Assembly: GCF_030035675.1 (NCBI RefSeq)
Contig: NC_084486.1
Coordinates: 61,547,230 to 61,611,229 of the forward strand
Source of the DNA: Rhineura floridana
Lineage: Eukaryota; Chordata; Lepidosauria; Squamata; Rhineuridae
DNA length: 64,000 nucleotides
Direction of reading: 5' to 3'
Notes under the pieces: model-generated
The model's database searches: none
What the model saw: only the letters and a program-made list of their open reading frames with translations
Told to the model about the DNA's origin: nothing
Shown here: positions 1 to 10,902 of the stretch, one piece after another
Position numbering within the stretch: the first letter of the stretch is position 1
Layout: every line of letters starts with the position of its first letter
Program-made: the position numbers and the translations under genes

Positions 1-2115
1 AATCTACTTGAAGCTGCCAAATTAAAAAATTCCAGCAAATTCTGGAGTCTTGTTACATCATATTGGCCAAAATCACAATTTCAAAATACTGTAAATGTAC
101 CAGCTCATATCTGGGAAAAATTCTTTTATAACTTATATTTAGACCAAATGGATTCAAGCCCAATAATATATTTGTTAAATGAGAGCATGCAGGAATGGCC
201 CCCAGTTAGTAATCAAGAAATTATGTATTTAATTTCAAATCTGAAACCCAATAAAGCTCCTGGGCCAGACAACATTCCATCTGAAGTCTTCAAATCAAAT
301 GCAAACTGGTGGGTGCCTGTACTTGCCTCATTATTCACATATATTGATTCAACGTTAGAAGTGTCAGAAGATTGGGGTCTCGCTACAATCGTACCTATAT
401 ACAAGAAAGGACCTGCCAATGACCCGGCTAACTATAGACCGATTAGTCTGATAAACGTAATCAGTAAACTGTATGCAGCACATCTCCATATAAAATTAGT
501 TGAATGGCTCGAACAAAACAAGATCTTAGCTATAGAGCAAGCAGGATTTCGTACCAAACGATCAATTTTTGATCATATTTTGGTACTACATCATTTAATT
601 GATAAATATGCAGCTAGAAAAAATGGAATCCTCTATGCAGCATTCATAGACCTAAAAGCTGCATTTGATTCCATATCTTGTCCCCGTCTTTGGTCGAAAT
701 TAAAATACCTTGACATGGATAGACGACTCCTGGCTTTAATTCAGGGTCTTTATAGTAATACATCGCTACAAATAAGATGTAGTGCTAAGGGCCATATATC
801 TAAACCAGTGCCAACATCCAAAGGCGTCAAACAGGGCTGTGTACTTGCGCCTGTTTTATTTAATATTTACATCAATGATATAGTACAACAGTTAGCATCT
901 GTCCCTGCTCATTCTCCCATCTTAGCCAAGAAATCAAGGAACATTTTACTATATGCAGATGATATAGCTCTACTCTCTCGAACCTCCGTCGGTCTAAAAC
1001 GTCTTTTAAATAGCCTGGTAGATTACTGTTCTAGTGAGTTATTAACAATAAATTATGAGAAATCCAAAATAATTGCTTTTACCCGTAAGAAAATAAACTA
1101 TAGTTGGCAAATACAGGGCCAAAAAATAGAACAAGTAAATTCGTTTAAATACCTGGGATATGTATTACATGCATCAGGTAGCTGTCAGTTCCACAATAAA
1201 CTTGCGATTTTAAATGCGCGAAGAACAATGAAAACTTTATTGGCGTTCTTTTTCTCTAAAGGTGGACAAGCTTTTCTACCAGCTACAAAAATCTTCAATG
1301 CTAAAGTAATACCCCAGCTGACCTTTGGCTCTCAAACGAATAAAAATTTGAAATTCAACGAATTTGAATCAACCCAAACTATCTTTTTAAGATCAATTAC
1401 GGCAATTCCTTCATGTATCCCAAATAACATATTGAGACTGGAAGCTGGAGCATTACTAATTGAAATAAAGATCTGGCTTTCAAGAATTAACACCTGGTTA
1501 AAACTTATTTTTGACCCTATCGGACTTGCTCCTGATATCTTGAATGATAACTTTCAGTCTCCATGGTCGGATCTTATAACTGAACAATTATTAAAAAGAG
1601 GTTTCTCCACCCAATGTGTCCTCTCTCTGGGACATGATGCTGCCTTAGTAAATATTCGTCAGCGCTTGAAAGATTTAGACTTTCAACAACAGCTAGTCCT
1701 AGTAAAAAATCAAAGGCATAATGCCAAGTTTTTTATTCCAATGCCCTACTTAATGAATCTAGAAGTACCAAAATACCGCAAAGCTTTTGCTTGGATTAGA
1801 ATGAACACTCTTCCTTCAGCTGTCATGGACGGTAGATATTCTAAAATTCCATACAAAGATAGGATATGTCCCTGTGGAGAAAATGCCGTGGAAGATAATA
1901 TACATGTTCTTTTCCATTGCATTTTATACAGGAATCTAAGGCACTATTTAATTACTCCCTTGCTCTCCGGTTTCCAGCATAAAAATGAACAATTTTGGTT
2001 GGAATACCTATTAAATGATGCATCGCCAAAGATAACTGTACAACTAGCAAAGTTTAGCCTCATTGCACAAAAATTAAGAAATAATTTTATAAAAAATCTC
2101 CCAGACCAGGTTTAG
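1..2115 (+). CDS. LINE reverse transcriptase, C-terminal 704 codons
   Basis: Encodes the polymerase that copies the element's RNA into DNA at a nicked chromosomal target. The frame is open from base 1, so the true start lies upstream; the first Met at 148 is only internal. RT motifs appear in order: NKAPGPDNIP, NYRPISLI, AGFRTKRSIFDH, FIDLKAAFDS, VKQGCVLAPVLFNIYIND, the catalytic LLYADDIALLS, then FKYLGYVL. The C-terminus has a CxC...HxxxxC motif (CPCGENAVEDNIHVLFHC) about 65 residues before the stop, as in many APE-type LINEs. No RNase H or restriction-like endonuclease follows. There is no internal stop over 704 codons, which suggests recent activity or recent insertion. Clade assignment is inference. 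Confidence 0.9.
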   Translation, partial: NLLEAAKLKNSSKFWSLVTSYWPKSQFQNTVNVPAHIWEKFFYNLYLDQMDSSPIIYLLNESMQEWPPVSNQEIMYLISNLKPNKAPGPDNIPSEVFKSNANWWVPVLASLFTYIDSTLEVSEDWGLATIVPIYKKGPANDPANYRPISLINVISKLYAAHLHIKLVEWLEQNKILAIEQAGFRTKRSIFDHILVLHHLIDKYAARKNGILYAAFIDLKAAFDSISCPRLWSKLKYLDMDRRLLALIQGLYSNTSLQIRCSAKGHISKPVPTSKGVKQGCVLAPVLFNIYINDIVQQLASVPAHSPILAKKSRNILLYADDIALLSRTSVGLKRLLNSLVDYCSSELLTINYEKSKIIAFTRKKINYSWQIQGQKIEQVNSFKYLGYVLHASGSCQFHNKLAILNARRTMKTLLAFFFSKGGQAFLPATKIFNAKVIPQLTFGSQTNKNLKFNEFESTQTIFLRSITAIPSCIPNNILRLEAGALLIEIKIWLSRINTWLKLIFDPIGLAPDILNDNFQSPWSDLITEQLLKRGFSTQCVLSLGHDAALVNIRQRLKDLDFQQQLVLVKNQRHNAKFFIPMPYLMNLEVPKYRKAFAWIRMNTLPSAVMDGRYSKIPYKDRICPCGENAVEDNIHVLFHCILYRNLRHYLITPLLSGFQHKNEQFWLEYLLNDASPKITVQLAKFSLIAQKLRNNFIKNLPDQV

Positions 2116-2355
2116 TGGGATTTTATTCAAATGAAACAATGAATGTTAAATTGTAATTGTAGCAAATTTTTAAAAAAATTGCTGTTTTTAAACTTACATA
2201 ATATTTTTATCTATTTTATCCATATTTCACAATATATGTATAATCTACTAAACTTTGTATATAGAATTAATGGGGTATACTGCTGTTAAAATATGTTGTG
2301 TTTTTTTATGTTCCTTTGCTGACCATATGGTCGTAATAAACTATCTATCTATCTA
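1..2355 (+). mobile_element. Non-LTR retrotransposon (LINE), 3' part
   Basis: A LINE copy entering from the left edge. It holds an open RT frame (1-2115), an A/T-rich 3' UTR with no other frame, and a tail of CTAT repeats at about 2341-2355 just after an AATAAA-like stretch. A short simple-repeat tail in place of long poly(A) is usual for several LINE clades of reptiles. The open frame suggests a young insertion. The clade is not certain: the lack of an endonuclease domain after the RT argues against R2/R4-type elements and suggests an APE-type clade such as Vingi/I, but the 5' part lies outside the window. Confidence 0.85.
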
Positions 2356-3185
2356 AATGGACTTTTTAAAGGACGAGAATTGAAGAATGAAGGCCAGTGA
2401 AGTTCTAGTCCTTATTGACAAATTATAAATTAATAAATCAGAAGATATAGATGATAGCCACCTGAGAGTTCTTAAGGAACTCAAATGTGAAATTGATGAC
2501 CTTCTGGCAAAAATATTTAGCTTGTCTCTAAGCTCAGCCTCTATACCAGACTACTGAAAAGTGGCCAATATAATGCCAATTTTAAATAAGGGATCCAGGA
2601 AAATTACAGAAAGATTGGCTTAGTGTTTCTTCCAGGTAAATGGGTGGAAAGCTTGATTAAAGATAAAACTATCAAACATATAGAAAAACAACCCTTTGCT
2701 GAAGAGAAATCAGCATGGTTTCTGCAAAGGTAAATCGTGTCTCACTAACTTTTAAGCTTAATTATGCCATAATTAATGCTTTAGTCTTTAAGGTGCCACA
2801 AGACTTTGTTGTTTTTGTTGCAAGAAATGAATACAGATACACCTCTAGAAACTGTACCTTTTAAGAGTTCTTTGAGCTTTAAGGGTTCTGGGCTTCCCCC
2901 AGGCACCTGGTTGGCCACTGTGAGAACAGGATGCTGGACTAGATGGGCCACTGGCCTGATCCAGCAGGCTCTTCTTATGTTCTTATGTTCTTTGAGACTG
3001 ACACCAAATATGTTGATGGGGCAATCAGTAGGCACTGTCTACTTAGAATTTAAAAAACCCTGTGGATAAAGTTCCTCACCAAAGGCTCCTGAATAATCTT
3101 AGCAGTCATGGGGTAAAAGAGGTCTTCTTATGGGAAAGTAACTGGTTAAAAACAGTAATTGAATTATAAATGATTTCATGAAAAT
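2356..3185 (+). mobile_element. Old CR1-clade LINE ORF2 remnant, interrupted
   Basis: The text at about 2375-2770 and again at 2997-3180 reads as consecutive parts of a CR1/L3-type ORF2: the stretch around 'ggatccagg...cagcatggtttctgcaaagg', then, after an insert, 'aaagttcctcaccaaaggctcctgaataa' and 'cttagcagtcatgggg'. Many stops are present in all frames, so it is an old, dead copy. The gap between the two parts is filled by the insert at 2775-2996. Confidence 0.7.
2775..2996 (+). mobile_element. CR1 LINE 3' end inserted in an older CR1
   Basis: The stretch 2890-2996 (key words 'ggttggccactgtgagaaca', 'gatgctggactagatgggcc', 'tgatccagcag') is the conserved 3' end of reptile CR1 elements and ends in the octamer-type tail ttcttatgttcttatg. 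It lies inside the older CR1 copy, which resumes right after it. The 5' part (2775-2880) is less certain and may be a further fragment of another repeat. Confidence 0.8.
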
Positions 3186-4270
3186 TCATAGGTTCATATA
3201 GACCACTCCAAAAAGATGAACAATTATTGATATAAAATGTTCTGGTGTGTGGCAGGGAAGGATTAATTATTGTAACTCTATATTACTTTTATTAAAAATT
3301 GTGCTGGACTAAGAATATATTAAAAATTGTGCTGGACTATAAAGAATAGTTAGTATGCTTGAACTATGAAGAATTGTGTTCCACTTCCGATAATTAATGA
3401 GACCTTATACTTCAGTCTCTAGAAACTATCCGGTTCTTGTTGTACTGGGCACTCTGCCTAATACAGACATTGTTAGTATGGCTGAGGTCCAAGCTAGTAT
3501 TAATATTCTGCCTAGTTCCCTCTGGATTTATTTGGCATTACAAGTATTACTCTTGTGATTCTTCAAATATGGTTTGTGACTAGAAAGACCCTCTGTTGAG
3601 TTTATCAATTGTGGGTGGTCTCATACTGCAGACCTTACAGGCAGGTTGGAGATCTCTTCCCTGAGTTCCTATTTCTTTACACTCAAGTAGCATTGGTTCT
3701 TTGTCTTACTCACCCTTTCCAATGTGATTGGTCAATGCATTTCCAGCCTCTATATATACATATTTTTTTCTGTTAGAAAACAGCGCAACAATGCTCATAG
3801 ATGTTAACCTTAACTTCACTCATGTTTATTAATACTTTACTCCCAAGACAAAGCCTTTCCATGAATCCTTGACTACACCGGTCTCATTACCAGATTCTTC
3901 TTCTGGAGTTTTATGGCAAATCAAGGCCAAGGATTACCTATTTTGCTCTCAGCCTCTACCTTATCTACCTGAGAATTATCTTAGAATTTGGGTAGGGCTG
4001 GTGCATCCTTGGATGGAAGGAGGTGCAGCTGGGCTTTGTGGTTGAAGACTGTTTTTTGCCTCCTCAGTTATAATACTTAAAGCTTGTGCCTGACAAGGGT
4101 GCAAGATAAAGGGTTCTTGTTCTGCGGCCTTCAACCAAAGGTGAGGAGCTGGAGAAGACAGAGGATAGTAATCTAGGCAGAAGGCTTACAGGGACAGAGG
4201 AGAAGGAGGCCTAAATGGCTCTAGTATGTTAGTGGTGTCTCAAGGTTTGGTACACCAGCCTTCTGAAGCC
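3186..4270. other. Unassigned, no gene seen
   Basis: A/T-rich DNA with no supported frame or RNA gene. A short tandem duplication (about 22 bases, 'attaaaaattgtgctggact') occurs at about 3290-3345. Confidence 0.5.
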
Positions 4271-4580
4271 TTGGATGGCCATGTAGTTGTTGGGAGTTTA
4301 TTTGATGGAAATGTACTGCTTTCTCTAGCTCTTTATGGTTCTTTGTTAGATTGTTTTAGAGTATTGATTCTGTAGTTTTATTACTGATATTGATATATTA
4401 TGGTTTTATATTCTATTATGGATGTTTGTTTATATTTAATTATGTTAATTATGGTTTGATTTGTATTTTGTAATGATGTGACCAATTTGTAATGATGTGA
4501 TTTATTTGTATGTAAACTGCTTTGAGGTCAATTGTGACAAAAGCAGTATATAAGTTCAAATATCATCATCATCATCCTCA
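4271..4580 (+). mobile_element. LINE 3' end (L2-like tail)
   Basis: A long T-rich 3' UTR leads to 'gtaaactgctttgaggtcaa...agcagtatataagttcaa' and an ATC repeat at about 4562-4578. The 'aaactgctttgaggt ... gtatataa' motif followed by a microsatellite is typical of L2/CR1-group 3' ends. No coding part remains. Confidence 0.65.
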
Positions 4581-5789
4581 TCTCATTTGCTAGTTGGATG
4601 CTTTGTCCCAACCCTGTCACCTGAACAGATCCAGTCCTCTGAAGAGCTTAACTGCTGTTCCTAACCTGGCAGCCAGTGCACAATGTCCTAAAGGTATGTA
4701 CATTACCCATCAATGTATTATACTTTTAACTGGAAAAGACATATCTAATGACTCAATCGAGTATCTGAAATGCGTTGTGGTTTTTGCCTAATTGATACTA
4801 GTACAGAGGCTTCAGTACAAGGCAAAGCTTTAGTTTAGTTGAATCCACTAAATCTCTTGAATTATTATAGATAAGAGATTTCCTAGTGAAACAAATATTT
4901 TCACTATGCATTATGATGAGTTTTTTTAATCATACTGAACTATGCAAGTGTCAGTGCTCATATATTCTCCTTTTAAAAATCCAAACAAATACTCTCAGTC
5001 TGCAAACAATGAAATGATTTCAGTTACTTTTCAGGAAATTGTGTTTAATATACTTCACTGAGACAAGGGGGAAAACCACTTAACTGAGATAGCTGCTATG
5101 AACTATACTTAACCTCTTCTGTACTAAATGAAATACTTCCACATAAGTTATGGTTTTTAATCTAACTTAAACCATTATGTACATAGACACTATGTTTTTG
5201 ATATTCTAATAACTTCCATCTTAGACTTCTCAACTCTTTTTTAAAAAAATCATCTTCTCTCAAGACAGCATGCTTCATATAAACTTGTACAATGCCTCAA
5301 ATTTTATTTTTTCTTCATTTCTTTGCAAGTCTAGCACTGTGTGTGTGTGTGTGTCTGTGTGTGTTTTTTAAAACTGGAGCCCTAATTGGATTTCCCTTCA
5401 TAGATATAAAACATACTGACTGGCCTGAGGGTAGGGTTTAAATGACTGGATAAGAGTCCTCTGGGGGGAATGCATATTATTGGGTGCTCATATTTCATTT
5501 GCATTGGATTTCTTCCAGTGATCTGCACTTAGCTCACTGCATCCCTGAATTAATATTTTACATATATTTTACTAGCACTTTAAAGGAAGTTTTCTTCCGA
5601 GAAGATTAATTACTGAATAAAAGGTATTGAAACCTTATTATTCTAATAATTCATCCAGATAAAATTTAGTGTATGTACAAAGTTAATAATAAGACAGTAA
5701 TTGATATAATTTATGAAATATGTTAACTTCCCTGTCTTTTTGTCATGCAGCTATGGGTAAGTTGCAACAAGTTGGTGTACAGTTAAAAC
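4581..5789. other. Unassigned, contains a GT microsatellite
   Basis: No gene or recognised repeat apart from a GT run at about 5339-5364. The open frame at 4594-4791 is short, has no recognisable domain, and is not called as a gene. Confidence 0.5.
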
Positions 5790-5905
5790 CAGAGCTTGGA
5801 AAAGTTACTTTTTTAAACTATAACTCCCATCAGCCCCAGCCAGCATGGCCACTGGATTGGGCTGATGGGATTTGTAGTTCACAAAAGTAACTTTTCCAAG
5901 CTCTG
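5790..5905. mobile_element. Palindromic MITE, 116 bp
   Basis: Near-perfect inverted repeat: it opens CAGAGCTTGGAAAAGTTACT and closes with the reverse complement AGTAACTTTTCCAAGCTCTG. The centre carries the 'actcccatcagccc...gggctgatggga' arms common to many short non-autonomous DNA elements of squamates. No clear target duplication was found, so the superfamily (hAT suspected from the CAG ends) is an inference. Confidence 0.8.
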
Positions 5906-6285
5906 AAAATGTAAGTAAGTGGCCAAATTATGTTACCTTTTTAAAATAATGAGCAGAGTTAGTATGGCATGACTAGCTTACAGTTTCATAAAAACTTTTA
6001 GAGCATTCTTAATAATGAACCCATAAAAAAATGCCTGGCTTGCATTTCTCTCCATTCACAGAGCTCAAATTGCTTAAGAAAGTTTTAATGATAGTCGGAT
6101 ACTCAAACATATAAGCAGTAGGCCATTTGGAGGGCTGAGGAATCAAGGGAATTAATCCACAGAATTAATCCACAGAATAGGCAACATCACACTGACAAAC
6201 AGCGTATACAAACAGAGAATGTGGAGGGGCCTGTTCGAATCAACATTATGGGGTGTATGTATCCAAAGTAGTGCTAAGGAACATG
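5906..6285. other. Unassigned
   Basis: I see no gene or recognised repeat here. A short direct repeat 'attaatccacagaa' occurs twice at about 6151-6178. Confidence 0.4.
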
Positions 6286-6420
6286 TCCTGTCAGTGCAAG
6301 GATTTCCACAGGACTCTCCCCTCCCCTGCTAATTATGTTCTAGGGGTTTGCCCAACCATCCAAAAGTGGGAGTGCATAGGAGAAGGGAGAAAGTCAGTTG
6401 CACACATGGACATCCTTGGC
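6286..6420. mobile_element. Fragment of a palindromic repeat family
   Basis: The 'gtgcaaggatttccacagga ... gttctaggggtttgcccaac' text recurs in related form at 53440-53655 and 55716-55880. These appear to be copies of one non-autonomous DNA element; this copy is partial. Confidence 0.45.
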
Positions 6421-6489
6421 TGACAGAACTTGTCAGTTGGATACTACCCTGAGCTCCTGGGCCTCTCTCAATGAACTCCTATATTTAAA

Positions 6490-6715
6490 AACCCTTGTGG
6501 TTTAAGAATGTACCTATAGCCAACAGATATTTCTGTCAAACTTCAAAAAGCTGGGAAATTGGGCAGCTATATTGAATGCACCAGGGGAGCAGGAGACCTG
6601 ACCTCTTCTCTGATATATTGTACTGCCCTACAATTGTGTAAAAATGCAAACACAATTTGGGTTGGTCTTTCACAATCCAATCCACTTCTTGTGTAGCTTG
6701 GAAGAATTGTGCCTC
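6490..6715. mobile_element. Half of a long-TIR DNA element
   Basis: This stretch ('tgtacctatagccaacagat', 'gcaccaggggagcaggagac', 'ttgtgtagcttggaagaatt') matches the reverse complement of the right and central part of the palindromic element at 19960-20328. The other arm is missing; the sequence passes instead into the dispersed repeat that starts near 6716. Confidence 0.65.
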
Positions 6716-7390
6716 TGAGCATATGGTGAGTTAAACCACTCTGGCCACTGGAACGCTGTCAGGGGAACAGGAGTTTCCTAACAACTCTCAGCACCCTTCA
6801 CAAGCTATACTTCCCAGGATTCTTTGGGGGAAGCTATGACTATTTAAAATGGAATAAATGTCTGGTGTGGGTGTGGCCTCCTGATTAGCCATGCCCAACA
6901 ACTGTGAGTTTGGCTTTTAGAACACTGACAGTTGGTTCTTACTGAGCATGCCTGCTTATCATTGACTCCAATGTTAAAATTTTTAAATTAATTAAAAATC
7001 AGCCAGGAATTTTTTTTTACTTTTAAAATGCAGAAGATGAAAGTCAGAGTATGGGGCAAGGTCAGTAATAGAATTACAGGTACTCTGTGAACATGGCTGA
7101 TTTTTAATTAATTTCAACAAATTATGAGACCACTGACAGAAAAAATGCAAGGGTCTGGATCTGAGTGTTTTGTGTATTGCCATTAAAACTTAGGGGGTTG
7201 TTAAGCAAGCATTTCTGAGGTCAGGATTATAAGTTTCGTAAGGTTTTGTTTTGAAATGAACTTATGGGAAGCTGTAGAATGGCATGGGGGTATTTTCAAC
7301 TTAACACTTCAGAATGCGAAAAATCCATGCTGGCTATAGCATACTGCCACTCTTGTGGCTGTATAATCTACACAGAAGTCTACTCAATGA
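6716..7390. repeat. Long dispersed repeat, copy A
   Basis: Closely similar over its length to 57310-58045 in the same orientation. It starts with part of the 'aacaactctcagcaccctt...ttccc(a)ggattctttgggggaag' palindromic family, continues through 'aaatcagccag' and 'ggggcaaggtcagtaataga', and ends with 'gctgtataat'. The family is unclassified; it may be a non-autonomous DNA transposon. The short minus-strand frame at 6992-7183 is a by-product of this repeat. Confidence 0.65.
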
Positions 7391-7409
7391 AATTAATTTC
7401 GAAGTGTAG

Positions 7410-7560
7410 CAGGGGTTGCCAACATAGTGCCCATAGGCACCATAGCACTTATGAATGCCTTTACTGGTACATCCAGGCAGGTGCCCCAGACTCTGAACTT
7501 TCTTTCTTACTTTTTTTTTAAGGAGCCCTCCTAGAAGGAAAGTTGTGAAGCAAAACTTGC
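7410..7560. mobile_element. Possible hAT-like element end
   Basis: Begins CAGGGGTTGCCAACATAGTG at 7410 or 7411, the form of many hAT terminal repeats, and continues with the typical 'gtgcccat...gcaccata'. I did not find a matching right end or target duplication. Confidence 0.4.
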
Positions 7561-9220
7561 AGATACCGTTCTAAGCAATTTCTGTGAAATGAGCTAGCCT
7601 GGCTGCGCTTGCCTATCAAGGTTCTTAGCTAATGAGTGAAGTCAGAGCTTTGGTTGGTGAGTTGTTTGGACACCAGGCAACAGGAATCCCTGGGGTCCTA
7701 AAGAGCTGCTGTTTCCCCCTCTACTTTCACACCCTTTTCCTGCTTCTGTCTTATTTTCTATAGTCCTTGGAATCTCTATAGTTTGCACTTCCTTTTTTTC
7801 TTAGCAACCAGGATACATCTTTTCTGTAGTGGGTCTGTACTCCCTAGAAGTTATTTCCCACAAATACTACTACTGAATAAGTGAAGGTGAATGTGAGATG
7901 CATGAAACAGGGAAAATGCCCTGGAAGCTTAACAAGATGTATGTTTTATACCCACAGTTGACTGTTCCAGCAGCAGAAAGGTTTTTCACCTGTGGCAATT
8001 TCATAATCACTTCCACATCATTCATTTTCACAATGTTCAGCACAAAAAGGTGACTATTACTATCAATATAAATTCAGGGGAAATTAGGATTCCTGGTATC
8101 AGTGTAATCAGGTAATACATACACTTAAAGCTATCAAAGGAACTAGTCTTGTTGATTCCCAGTGGTTTCAACCAATTTCTCCTGATCTTCTATGTAGACA
8201 TATGGCAAATTCCAGTATATTACCACAAGTTGTACCAGTATAGAACAGTTTGAGGAACAAAGACTTGGTTTATGAAACTCGGCCTTTTCTCTACTCAGAA
8301 TCAGCCAGTTACTATCAGAGATATATTAATAACTTGTTTATTATCTTGTCTCACAAACTAGGTTATTAAAAGAATACATCAGACTTAACACTGCCAACTC
8401 CTGAGAAACAATAGTCCAATTGTAGTATGAAAGAATAAGTATTTTTAAACACTTATTTAATGGTAAGTATGCTGTCTGCCTCTCTGGGTGAACATGTAGA
8501 AATATCCAACTACTTTCTCATTAATTACTTCACAACCTAATTCTTTCTCCCATTCTTGCCGTGAAAATAAAGTCATAATAAATTATAAGAAAAATCTGTA
8601 AAAAGAATTTGGCACATTCTTTGATTATTTTTAGTTTTTTTCCTGTTAACAAGGTTAACAAGACCTGGAGCAACTATTCATATGTTTCAAATGTAGGGCC
8701 ACACTTATTAAACCAGAGACTGTTAACCTTTTTGGGAACATGGACATATTTGCAAACTGGAGAACATGTTGCGGGCACCACACACACACCACAACCAAGC
8801 ACACACTGCAACCTGTTCTATTGGCTACAACTGAATGCTTCTTTCAAGCCTAATTTCATCAGGGTGTGGAGACCCTGTTGGTACATTTGCACTTGTCGGT
8901 GTCATATTGGCACCCCTGTATTCTTCTGATAGTTCTGTGAGGAACTGGAGTTATCTAGTGAACATAGTCCTATTTGGTGTTCCCCCTTGATTCTAGCAAT
9001 TGTCTGAGGGGGAACTGGGCAGTGTCCAGTGTTCTTAACACTCCATCCTTGTTGCCCCCGCCATCTGTTTATTTGTGGGTAGAGTACGTCTGTAGAAGGG
9101 AGTCTACATACACAGCATCCCCCTGTGATGTGGAACTATGCATGAGGGGGAATGTCTGAACACACCTCACGTGGCCATTGTGATATTAGCTATTTTCATC
9201 AGCCATGCCACATGCAATCC
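7561..9220. other. Unassigned, with a degenerate hAT-like block at about 8705-8922
   Basis: No gene seen. Around 8705 'ctgttaacctttttgggaac' and around 8905-8922 'attggcacccctg' look like worn left and right ends of a hAT-like element, but no target duplication supports it. Short frames at 8609-8929 and 8974-9159 show no known domain. Confidence 0.4.
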
Positions 9221-9221
9221 C

Positions 9222-9352
9222 CAGCATCTCAAGTTAAAATTAGGTAATGGATGAGTGGTAAAGACCTCTGGCTGAGATCCTGGAGAGCTACTGCCAGTGG
9301 AGAAGAAAAGGCTGGGTTAGATAGATCAATAGCTTCCCAGTATAAGCCAGCA
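9222..9352 (+). mobile_element. Degenerate tRNA-headed SINE (MIR-like group)
   Basis: Contains 'gaccctctg...gagatcctggagagctactgccagt' followed by 'gctgggttagatagatcaat' and 'gtataagccag', a worn version of the SINE that is clear at 39303-39500. Confidence 0.6.
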
Positions 9353-10490
9353 GAATATATACATCTCCACTGCCAAACTGTGGAACCTTCTGGCTCTGTT
9401 CTTCATCCTCACTGTTGCTGTCATCTCTGACCCTGTGAGCAGTGAGGGGAAATGACAGTGTCCTCTATTCCACTTCCACTCTCCCTCTAGGCAGACCCTT
9501 CAGGGTGATCTGAAGTAAAGTCCAAGAAATGGGCAGTGGTAATGGTGCCAAGACGGAAGTGTGTGTGTGTGTGTGGGGGGAACTGAAAATATCTTGCCCT
9601 AGAATTAGCATTGCTTTATGCTACACTTACTGTACCTCATGATACCTGGGCAGACATCATAAGCAATGTTATATATTATTTCTCATATAGCACATTCACA
9701 AAACAACTCACAAAACTCACATTACTTTGCCTGCAATAGCTCCTCTGCCTGCTTGCAGGTCAGTTGCAAGTACACTTGATAAACACTTCCACATTTTTTA
9801 CTTATTAATAAAAATATGTGCACAGCTGTTTGCGCATATCTCTAGCCATAGTTTGCAGGACATGGGTGGGTGCAACAGGTCCAGATCTTCATGTGGATCT
9901 ATAGGGAACACAAAAAGGAGGTACAGGACAAACAGCAGCAATTCAAAACAAAAGAAACTAGAGAAGAGATGTTGGTGCAGCAGATATAACTAAAGGAAAA
10001 AGTGGTGTATTGGTTGTTCTGTACAGCCCAACCACCAATCTTACTCACTATGTATTCACATCTTTTGCTGTCTGACCCCAACATCTCAATTTTCTGTCTT
10101 TGAATTCCTGGCTAATTAGGCAACTCTGTGTTCCCTATGAGACTGGCCTTTTGTGCAGAGTTTGTAATTAGAGTGACTGTGCAGTGCTCTATTAATGGCA
10201 AGAATTGTGATTTTTAGATTAATGAGTTAATTGCTAATATCTGCTTACACCATTCCCTCAAGATGTATTCCATTACAGTAAATAAACCTCATGTGTGGGA
10301 CAGAAGACATTCAAAGGGAGCTGACATGATTAGTTTAGATTCTGTTCGATGGTTAAATTGCTATTTAGTCACTACACAATATTTGTAAAACTAATGTTTT
10401 TTTCATTCAAAAATAGAAATGCATGATATATCAGCAGGTATGACAGAAACAATTTGGTCAGTAAGGTAAGGTACTGCTCTCCACTGTTTT
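9353..10490. other. Unassigned, contains a GT microsatellite
   Basis: A GT run lies at about 9559-9575. No gene, RNA gene or recognised repeat otherwise. Confidence 0.45.
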
Positions 10491-10902
10491 TTAATTTATT
10501 TATTACAGTTATATACTGCCCCATAGCCGAAGCTCTCTGGGTGGTTTACAGCAATTAAAAACAATAAAAACAAATATACAAATTTTAAAACACAAAAAAC
10601 AATTTTAAAACGCAATTAAAAAAATATTAAGAACAATTTAAAAACACATGCTAAAATGCCTGGGAGAAGGCGAAAGTCTTGACCTAGCGCCGAAAAGATA
10701 ACAGTGTTGGCACCAGGCGCACTTCGTCAAAGGGATCATTCCATAATTTGGGGGCCACCACTGAGAAGGCCCTGTCCATTGTTGCCAGACTCCCAGTTTC
10801 CCTCCAAGTAGGCACCCAGAGGAGGGCCTTAGATGTTGAGCGTAGTGTACGGGTGGGTTCATGTTAGGAGAGGCAGTCTATCAGATATTGTGGTCCTAAA
10901 CT
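10491..10902 (-). mobile_element. L2-clade LINE, 3' end only (copy A)
   Basis: On the minus strand this is the last about 75 codons and 3' UTR of an L2-type element. It repeats, with substitutions, the 3' end of the copy directly beside it at 10903-11290. Shared markers are 'accgccccatagccgaagct' (in slightly changed form), 'gggagaag..gaaagtcttgac' and 'ggcaccaggcgca'. Its own 5' part is absent. Confidence 0.85.

Noticed and set aside
2781-3069. Overlapping frames on both strands, 84 and 87 codons
   Set aside because: Both lie over the CR1 3' end insertion and have no protein similarity I recognise.
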